A stretch of 13,534 bases of DNA from CAYVKM01 sp964452045. Its GTDB lineage: Bacteria; Calditrichota; Calditrichia; RBG-13-44-9. The DNA lies in NCBI GenBank assembly GCA_964452045.1, contig CAYVKM010000098.1:1-13534 (forward strand), in the 5' to 3' direction. The position numbers and the translations under genes are program-made. The notes beneath the pieces were generated by a model that saw only the letters and a program-made list of their open reading frames with translations, was not told where the DNA came from and did no database searches. This document shows positions 6,524 through 11,580 of this stretch, in pieces; the stretch's first letter is position 1; each line of letters starts with the position of its first letter.

Positions 6524-7393
6524 ATGAAACTAATCTCCATTTCTTCTCCCATCTTTTTACTCTTCCTCTTCATAACAACAAGCATAGCATTCGCCCAGAG
6601 CGATTCCACACAGGTCCGAATCAATCGAATTGAGCTTACTGACGGTTCGATACTGATTGGGGAAATTCTATCCGAGGACGACATCTCAATTAGATTCAAA
6701 ACCAAATCCGGTACGGAACTCACCATCAAAAAAGCGCAGATCAAAAAAAGGGAAGTTATTTCCGGCAAAATGGTGCAAGGTGAATTGTGGCAAAATGATC
6801 CAAATTATACCCGTTTATTATTTACACCAACCGGCAGGGCGCTAAAATCCGGACAGGGCTATTTTTCAGTTTATGAAATCTTTTTTCCATTTGTTGCTGT
6901 GGGCATAACCGACTACCTGACACTGGCCGGTGGATTTTCATTATTTCCGGGAGCAGAATCTCAAGTACTCTACCTGGCACCCAAAATTACTCCAGTTCAG
7001 CTGAAAAATTTCGACCTGGCTGGAGGGATTCTCTATATGAGGGTGCCAGAGGAAGATGAGGGGGTGGGAATCATTTATAGCGTCGGCACCTATGGAAATG
7101 AGAGCGTCTCTTTTACTTTAGGTTTAGGATTTGCATTTGCCGGTGGCGAGGTAGCTGACAAACCGGTTTTTGCCCTAGGCCTGGAAGCCAGGATCTCAAA
7201 ATCAACCAAGTTTATCAGTGAAAACTGGTTGATTCCGGACAGCGATGTGCAGCTGGTATCGGCCGGCATCAGGTTTTTCGGAGAGAACCTGGCGGCAGAC
7301 TTTGCTCTTATTTATCCGGCAGGGGCGGATCCGGAAGGATTTCCCTTTGTACCCTGGATCGGATTCGCCTATAATTTCGGTGGGAAAAATTAA
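6524..7393 (+). CDS. Secreted protein with LSm-like N-terminal domain and outer-membrane beta-barrel-like C-terminal part
   Basis: Exported protein of 289 residues, function unknown. Residues 1-24 are a clear signal peptide with an AFA|QS cleavage site. Residues 32-75 (RIELTDGSILIGEILSEDD..., ending IKKAQIKK) look like a small five-strand LSm-like barrel, a pattern seen in FCB periplasmic proteins of the form 'L-DG--I-G-I'. From about residue 94 (NYTRLLFTPTGRALKSGQGY) to the end, alternating hydrophobic strands with Gly and aromatics, and a last strand WIGFAYNF, suggest an outer-membrane barrel of about 8-10 strands. I recall similar 'LF.PTGR.L..G.GYF..Y..FFPFVA.G.TDY' proteins annotated as hypothetical in FCB genomes. 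The Shine-Dalgarno GGAG (6511-6514) lies 9 nt before the ATG. A nearer ATG at 6519 is followed at once by AAA TGA, so it is not the start. Transcribed away from the phosphatase. Confidence 0.82.
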   Translation: MKLISISSPIFLLFLFITTSIAFAQSDSTQVRINRIELTDGSILIGEILSEDDISIRFKTKSGTELTIKKAQIKKREVISGKMVQGELWQNDPNYTRLLFTPTGRALKSGQGYFSVYEIFFPFVAVGITDYLTLAGGFSLFPGAESQVLYLAPKITPVQLKNFDLAGGILYMRVPEEDEGVGIIYSVGTYGNESVSFTLGLGFAFAGGEVADKPVFALGLEARISKSTKFISENWLIPDSDVQLVSAGIRFFGENLAADFALIYPAGADPEGFPFVPWIGFAYNFGGKN

Positions 7394-7460
7394 ATTTTTG
7401 TGACTTTATTAATGTTCCAAATCTCTGAAGACTTTTTACTCCTTTGAAGGGAGAAATAGC

Positions 7461-7543
7461 TGTTTCACCCCTATGGGGTTCTGAATAAACTTAGGAATAA
7501 CATCGGCTATAGATATATCATCCCTGACGGGATTCAAAGAAAT
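7461..7543 (+). repeat. Dispersed-type repeat, copy A (two hairpins)
   Basis: Begins TGTTTCACCCCTA and ends about ATTCAAAGAAAT. It has two short stems: ACCCC/GGGGT (7467-7471 with 7475-7479) and ATCCC/GGGAT (7520-7524 with 7529-7533). It aligns over its full length with the reverse complement of 7741-7824, sharing TGTTTCACCCCTA, GGGG, TTCTG.ATA, GGCTATA.ATAT / GTGCTATAAATAT and the ATCCCT..CGGGAT stem. It lies 68 bp after the stop of the secreted-protein gene and may terminate or stabilise its transcript. Confidence 0.72.
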
Positions 7544-7740
7544 CGGGTGTTTTCTTTAAAGATAAACTGTGATGGAATTAACTGAATGGTAGAGTATTCC
7601 AGGCCGGATAAAATTTCCATACAATAAAATATAATCTATTTTGCAAACATGGCAGGTCTGTCAGGAATTGATGAAAATTTGATGAAACAATCAATTTATA
7701 TTTCGTAAATCGAGGAATTCAAAATCTGTTTATCCCCATT

Positions 7741-7824
7741 AATTTACTGATCCCGGTAGGGATCACATATTTATAGCACCTATAACACTAAAAAATATAC
7801 AGAAACCCCGTTAGGGGTGAAACA
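7741..7824 (-). repeat. Dispersed-type repeat, copy B (inverted relative to copy A)
   Basis: Read on the minus strand it begins TGTTTCACCCCTAACGGGG and ends about GATCAGTAAATT, matching copy A in order and spacing. Its stems are stronger: TGATCCC/GGGATCA (7748-7754 with 7759-7765, loop GGTA) and ACCCC/GGGGT (7805-7809 with 7814-7818, loop GTTA). In both copies the loops differ while the stems stay paired, and the AT-rich middle has drifted. That suggests conservation of the hairpins rather than of the primary sequence. Confidence 0.75.
7790..7818 (-). terminator. Possible terminator of the TPR-barrel-exbB-exbD-tonB operon
   Basis: On the minus strand, 41 bp after the tonB stop, the ACCCC/GGGGT stem of repeat copy B is followed by TTCTGTATA and then six T (7790-7795). 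The T run is too far from the stem for a classical intrinsic terminator, so this is only a plausible end point, helped by the second, stronger hairpin at 7748-7765. Confidence 0.3.
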
Positions 7825-7859
7825 AATTTTAGTGAAACCCCAGATATCCAAGAATATTT

Positions 7860-8651
7860 CTATTTCAGTTTAAAATGAAAGGTAATAATGCCGGTTTGCG
7901 GGACCTGTTCCACATATTCCGGAAGCGGATTAAATCGCCAGCTTTTAAAACTCTCCAGGGTCAAATTCTCTAATTTGGTATCACCCTTTTGCAGCAACAC
8001 CGCAGAGCCCACCAGTCCGTTCGGCAGTACGGTGAACTGAATCTTGATGGTCGCTTCCCGCTGTACCTCCGGGGGAAATTCGGGCAGTTTTTTCTGATAG
8101 ATTTCCCTTTTAATCTCCCCTTCCCAATCAATCTCAAAATTCTTGTCCGAACTGATATCCACCTTCTGGGATCCTTCCATCAATTTCTCATCCAGCTGTT
8201 TCTGGAAAATCCCCTTATCCACCTGCTTCTCCTGCCGGGAAAAAGTCGGGGTGGTTTCCTGGGTTTTAGGGATGGGTGGTGCGGTGGAAGGCGCCTTCTT
8301 TACCATATTTCCCGGGGATACCAATTTTTCCGGTTCCGGCTGAACCTTGTCGATAATTTCCTGTTCATTCAAATCCAGCTGACGTCTTTCCGGCAGTTGA
8401 ATTTTTTCGGGAATGGAAGGATTGGCTTCCTCAGCAACCGGTGTTTCGTCCATTGCCTCCTGTTCCGCCGGACCTTTGATAACACGGGATGGTGCAACAA
8501 AGCCACCGGTGAAGGTAACTTCTGCAAATTCCTCAATCACCGGGCGAAAGCTGATATGAATCATGAGAAAAAGCAAGATCAGCGCAGCATGGACAAAAAT
8601 GGTCCCGGCGGTTGAAACAACTTTTTCATCATTAATGAGTCTTTTAAACAT
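7860..8651 (-). CDS. tonB: TonB energy-transducing protein
   Basis: Periplasm-spanning protein of 263 residues that carries proton-motive-force energy from ExbB/ExbD to outer-membrane receptors. An N-terminal membrane anchor at about 13-32 contains His21 (TIFVHAALI), the equivalent of the His in the E. coli TonB helix needed for coupling to ExbB/ExbD. A Pro/Glu/Lys-rich spacer of about 140 residues (40-180) follows, shorter on Pro-Lys repeats than in E. coli. The C-terminal domain (185-263) has the TonB pattern: FPPEVQREATIKIQFTV, NGLVGSAVLL, LENLTLESFKSWRFNPLPE, and last strand GIITFHF. It is the last gene of the operon, 28 bp after exbD, with only a weak purine-rich ribosome site. The C-terminal domain plus the TM histidine favour TonB over TolA. 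Confidence 0.93.
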   Translation of the reverse strand: MFKRLINDEKVVSTAGTIFVHAALILLFLMIHISFRPVIEEFAEVTFTGGFVAPSRVIKGPAEQEAMDETPVAEEANPSIPEKIQLPERRQLDLNEQEIIDKVQPEPEKLVSPGNMVKKAPSTAPPIPKTQETTPTFSRQEKQVDKGIFQKQLDEKLMEGSQKVDISSDKNFEIDWEGEIKREIYQKKLPEFPPEVQREATIKIQFTVLPNGLVGSAVLLQKGDTKLENLTLESFKSWRFNPLPEYVEQVPQTGIITFHFKLK

Positions 8652-8679
8652 ATTTATTTTCTTCTTTACTGATGATTCT

Positions 8680-9090
8680 CTATTGCTGTTGTTGTATAGT
8701 CTGGGTACCGATTAAAAATCTTTCCGCGCCGGCAGATTTACAAATATCCATAACCTGAACGGCTAAATCCAGTTTTATCTCCTTATCGGCCCGCAGCACA
8801 ATTACCTGCTTTTCGCCACTGACAATAAAACGCCGCAACTCGGCTCCCAGTTTCCCCAGCGGTACCTGGTTGTCATTCAAATAAACCGAACCCGCTCGCG
8901 TGACCGTAATGTAAATGCTTTTTTCACTGTGTACGGCTGAGGTCTCGGTTCGCGGGAGCTGGACCTTTATACCCGGCTGAATGATAAATGAAGATGAGAG
9001 CAGGAAAAAAATCAAAAGTAGCAGCACAATGTCGGTTAAGGAGGAAAAACTGAAGGTGCTCAGCAATTTATTTTCCGTGTCAAACTTCAT
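8680..9090 (-). CDS. exbD: ExbD/TolR family biopolymer transport protein
   Basis: Inner-membrane component of the TonB motor, 136 residues. It has one transmembrane helix (about 18-38) carrying Asp20 (SLTDIVLLLL), the proton-carrying acid equivalent to E. coli ExbD Asp25. A periplasmic domain follows from about residue 42: IKVQLPRTET, ITVTRAGSVYLND, VIVLRADKEIKLDLAVQVMDICKSAG. The N-terminus lacks the usual long positively charged lead and starts close to the helix, as in many FCB ExbD proteins. AAGGAGA lies 8 nt before the ATG, inside the end of exbB. The two genes overlap by 11 bp, which fits stoichiometric coupling. Confidence 0.95.
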   Translation of the reverse strand: MKFDTENKLLSTFSFSSLTDIVLLLLIFFLLSSSFIIQPGIKVQLPRTETSAVHSEKSIYITVTRAGSVYLNDNQVPLGKLGAELRRFIVSGEKQVIVLRADKEIKLDLAVQVMDICKSAGAERFLIGTQTIQQQQ

Positions 9091-9721
9091 GAATTCTCTC
9101 CTTATTCTCCCCCTGGTTGGTCAGGGCTTCCAAAAGATTGGTGGAGCTGATCTCAAGCTCGAATACCAGACGCTGTACTTTGGTTACCAGATAATTATAC
9201 CCTAACAACGTTAGAATGCCTACCACCAATCCGGCGGCTGTAGTAATCAATGCCTCCCAGATCCCACCGGCCAGTACAGTGGCGTTTACATTACCACCCA
9301 GTTCCTGGATGCGCATAAAGGCTTGAATCATACCGGTAACCGTTCCCAAAAAACCGGTTAACGGGGCGACACCGGCAATAGTCGCCAGAGCAGCGAATCC
9401 TTTCTCCAGCTGATAAATCTCTGATCGCCCGGCGCTTTCGATGGTATCTTTTATCTCCTCCCGATCCTGATTCCGGATCTTTATTCCTTTTTCCAGAACC
9501 TTGGAAATCGGTCCGGGTGTCCGATAACAAAGTTCCAGAGCATTTTCAAAATCGCCCTTGCTGAGATATTGGCGGATCTTCAGCAAAAAAGCGTTCAAAT
9601 TAATTTTGGCTTTTCTCAGCACCATCAAACGTTCAATAAAAATACCTATGGCAATTAAAGAAAAAATGCCAATAAATATCATCAACCAGCCACCTTTAGC
9701 CAGAACTGAAAACAGGGTCAT
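9080..9721 (-). CDS. exbB: ExbB/TolQ/MotA family proton channel
   Basis: Inner-membrane proton channel subunit, 213 residues, that with ExbD converts the proton gradient into motion of TonB. There are three transmembrane helices, at about 11-30, 109-132 and 152-176, with a cytoplasmic loop between the first two. The channel-lining residues of E. coli ExbB are conserved: Thr127 in GFLGTVTGM (as Thr148), Glu156 and Thr161 in EALITTAAGL (as Glu176 and Thr181). The ATG at 9719-9721 has a strong AAAGGAGGA five bases upstream; an overlapping upstream ATG is out of frame. A Bacteroidota-type promoter match lies in the 98-bp gap before it, so exbB-exbD-tonB may also be expressed on their own. The ExbB name is preferred over TolQ because of the adjacent TonB. 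Confidence 0.95.
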   Translation of the reverse strand: MTLFSVLAKGGWLMIFIGIFSLIAIGIFIERLMVLRKAKINLNAFLLKIRQYLSKGDFENALELCYRTPGPISKVLEKGIKIRNQDREEIKDTIESAGRSEIYQLEKGFAALATIAGVAPLTGFLGTVTGMIQAFMRIQELGGNVNATVLAGGIWEALITTAAGLVVGILTLLGYNYLVTKVQRLVFELEISSTNLLEALTNQGENKERIHEV

Positions 9722-9756
9722 TCATTCCTCCTTTAAACGGATATATTAATGTTTTT

Positions 9757-9786
9757 CAAAAATAAATTTCTCAGTTGAACGCACAA
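9757..9786 (-). promoter_or_regulatory. Putative internal promoter for exbB-exbD-tonB (TTG-N19-TAnnTTTG)
   Basis: On the minus strand TTG (9784-9786), a 19-nt spacer and TATTTTTG (9757-9764) fit exactly the -33/-7 consensus known for the Bacteroidota primary sigma factor. It lies in the only sizeable gap of the operon, and transcription would start about 30 nt before the exbB ATG, upstream of its Shine-Dalgarno. Chance matches occur in AT-rich DNA, and whether this organism uses that promoter type is inferred. Confidence 0.5.
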
Positions 9787-9819
9787 AATTTGTAAGGGAT
9801 TCACATCCATTATATACTC

Positions 9820-11580
9820 TTACATCCGAATTTTTAAACCAACCAGACCGGTAATTCCTGGTGCCTGAAACCCCCGCCAGATATCATATCGGGTATCAAG
9901 CAGATTTTCTCCGGCCATATAAAAACCAAAGACATCATTGATCTGCAAATCCAGCCGGGTGATTAACAAAAAGTAACCATCCAGTTTGTAAGTGTTGGAT
10001 AGGTCATCAAATCTCTGACCGGTATATTGTGCGGCCAGAGTTATTTTATGCCGCAAATAAAAATTCCAGGTTAGATCCCCATAGAACTCCATATCCGGCA
10101 AATAGGGAATTTTATTCCCATCCAGTTTTAAGGGTGAGCGTTGATATTTCTTGATCTCACTTTTCCGGTAGGTAAACAAACCGGTGACCCGGAATCTGGG
10201 TTCTATTTCCCAACGTAGCCGGGCCCGCAGTTCCTGAATAATCGCTTCATCCAGCACCCCCCAGGTCCAGCCGGGATATCCACCCTGCGTAAATATGGCA
10301 TTGAGGGAATCAGCCGGAGCAACGATGGCGGGATATCTTTCTGCTTTGGCATAACTCCCGACGGTATTCAGTTCGAAAGTCCGGGGATAATTCACATTCA
10401 AACCACCTTCAAATCGCGAGCTGTAATTTGCGATTCGCCAGCGGGAAAGATCGCTGAACGGGAGTTGCCGGATGGCATTCCGGAAACGGAAAAATTCGGC
10501 TCCCGGCATATAACTAAGAAAGACATTTCCTCTTCCCTCCAGACCAAAGGCCAGGGTAAAATGGGGATTAAGATAATTATCCTCTTCCTTTTTCAACATG
10601 CTGGTTGTTAGATCCTCCTTGCTCCGCTGACTCAAAATAGCAATCCTGGCGGTGATGAATGAATAGGATTGCTGCAGAAACAGTGAGGTGTTGATCAAAG
10701 ATGCTTTATAGTCGGTTAAATTTACCGTATCCGCTGGCGCCAGGTTAAGATTTCCATCATCGATGGTAATTTTGCTCTGCTGATACTTGACTTCTCCACC
10801 CAGATGCAGATCCTGAATTTGTGCCTCAAAATTGCCATAAGCATCAAAACCCCGGTCGGTATATTTGAAGGCGCTTTCATGATCATCCAGATAATAGGTG
10901 CCTCCGAGAGAAGTGCGAAAAGCGTTACTCCATTCCTGCTCCAGACTGCCGAAAAAATTCCACAGGACATTTTGGGCATCCCAGTCTTGCCGGTAGATGT
11001 TATAATCTTTCCAGATACCGCGGTTCACGGTCTGGTAGTCGGTACCCAGATGCAGTAAATGTCCCTGGTGAAGCCGGGTATGAATCCCTGCTTGCATCCC
11101 TGCCCTGGTCCATTGCGCATTTTCCAAATGCCCGTCGCTCCGGGCAAAGTTAGTGGAAAAATATGGCAGGGTGCTACCGGCCTTAAACTGGGTATTCACA
11201 TCAATGCCCGCCAGGTTGTAAGAACCGTAATATATTCTGGAATCCAGCCAGGGGAATTCATACAAACGCAACAGGGAAGGTTTTATCCGGACAAACTGAA
11301 AATTGATTTCTGGCAAAACTTTTTGATAAATCGCCTCGTTTTGCGACCACTCAATCTGCACCTTCTTAAATATTTGAGTGCGCACCTTCCGGGGGAGAGT
11401 AATCCGGGAAAGCCCCACAATGGTATACTCTTCCATCTGGATCTGGGGAAGCTCTTTAGGTTTTACCTGTTTCGGTATGGGCGGCGGTTTCAGAGTATCG
11501 GTCGGGACCTGGGCTTGAATACTTATCACACAAAGACCCCAAACTGCGAGGAAAACGAAGATAGATAATAATATTCTCAT
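9820..11580 (-). CDS. TonB-dependent-receptor-like outer-membrane beta-barrel, apparently without a plug domain
   Basis: Exported protein of 586 residues. Residues 1-23 are a signal peptide (SIQA|QV). A proline/lysine-rich segment (31-45) follows, then EEYTIVGLSRITLPRK (50-65), whose EEYTIVG part resembles a TonB box. From about residue 90 the chain is a succession of amphipathic strands with aromatic girdles, the composition of a large barrel of about 500 residues, close to the 22 strands of TonB-dependent receptors. The end, GENLLDTRYDIWRGF (555-569) and the last strand, is typical of such receptors. The ~130-residue plug with its conserved PG and RG/GV motifs is not seen; only about 65 residues separate the signal peptide from the barrel. 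The last residue is Met rather than the usual aromatic. Its start overlaps the TPR stop (ATGA), implying translational coupling, and it precedes exbB. Substrate unknown. Confidence 0.82.
   Translation of the reverse strand: MRILLSIFVFLAVWGLCVISIQAQVPTDTLKPPPIPKQVKPKELPQIQMEEYTIVGLSRITLPRKVRTQIFKKVQIEWSQNEAIYQKVLPEINFQFVRIKPSLLRLYEFPWLDSRIYYGSYNLAGIDVNTQFKAGSTLPYFSTNFARSDGHLENAQWTRAGMQAGIHTRLHQGHLLHLGTDYQTVNRGIWKDYNIYRQDWDAQNVLWNFFGSLEQEWSNAFRTSLGGTYYLDDHESAFKYTDRGFDAYGNFEAQIQDLHLGGEVKYQQSKITIDDGNLNLAPADTVNLTDYKASLINTSLFLQQSYSFITARIAILSQRSKEDLTTSMLKKEEDNYLNPHFTLAFGLEGRGNVFLSYMPGAEFFRFRNAIRQLPFSDLSRWRIANYSSRFEGGLNVNYPRTFELNTVGSYAKAERYPAIVAPADSLNAIFTQGGYPGWTWGVLDEAIIQELRARLRWEIEPRFRVTGLFTYRKSEIKKYQRSPLKLDGNKIPYLPDMEFYGDLTWNFYLRHKITLAAQYTGQRFDDLSNTYKLDGYFLLITRLDLQINDVFGFYMAGENLLDTRYDIWRGFQAPGITGLVGLKIRM

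Larger units (their letters stand above)
7394..7859. other. Gene-free convergent region carrying inverted repeats
   Basis: These 466 bp lie between the ends of two converging genes. No credible reading frame is present; the best is a 19-codon plus-strand frame without a ribosome site. The main content is the pair of inverted ~83-bp repeats (7461-7543 and 7741-7824). A weak bulged stem, CTCC..GGAG, is seen at 7439-7453. The spacer 7544-7740 is AT-rich, with no recognisable RNA gene. Confidence 0.6.

Noticed and set aside
7650..7709. Short plus-strand frame of about 19 codons starting ATGGCAGG in the repeat spacer
   Set aside because: No ribosome-binding site, no hydrophobic or conserved feature; length expected by chance.
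7461..7824. CRISPR array
   Set aside because: Only two copies, in inverted rather than direct orientation, with one 197-bp spacer; no cas genes.
7989..8615. 208-codon plus-strand frame antisense to tonB
   Set aside because: The Phe/Arg/Gly-rich translation is the antisense of the charged TonB spacer; no domain.
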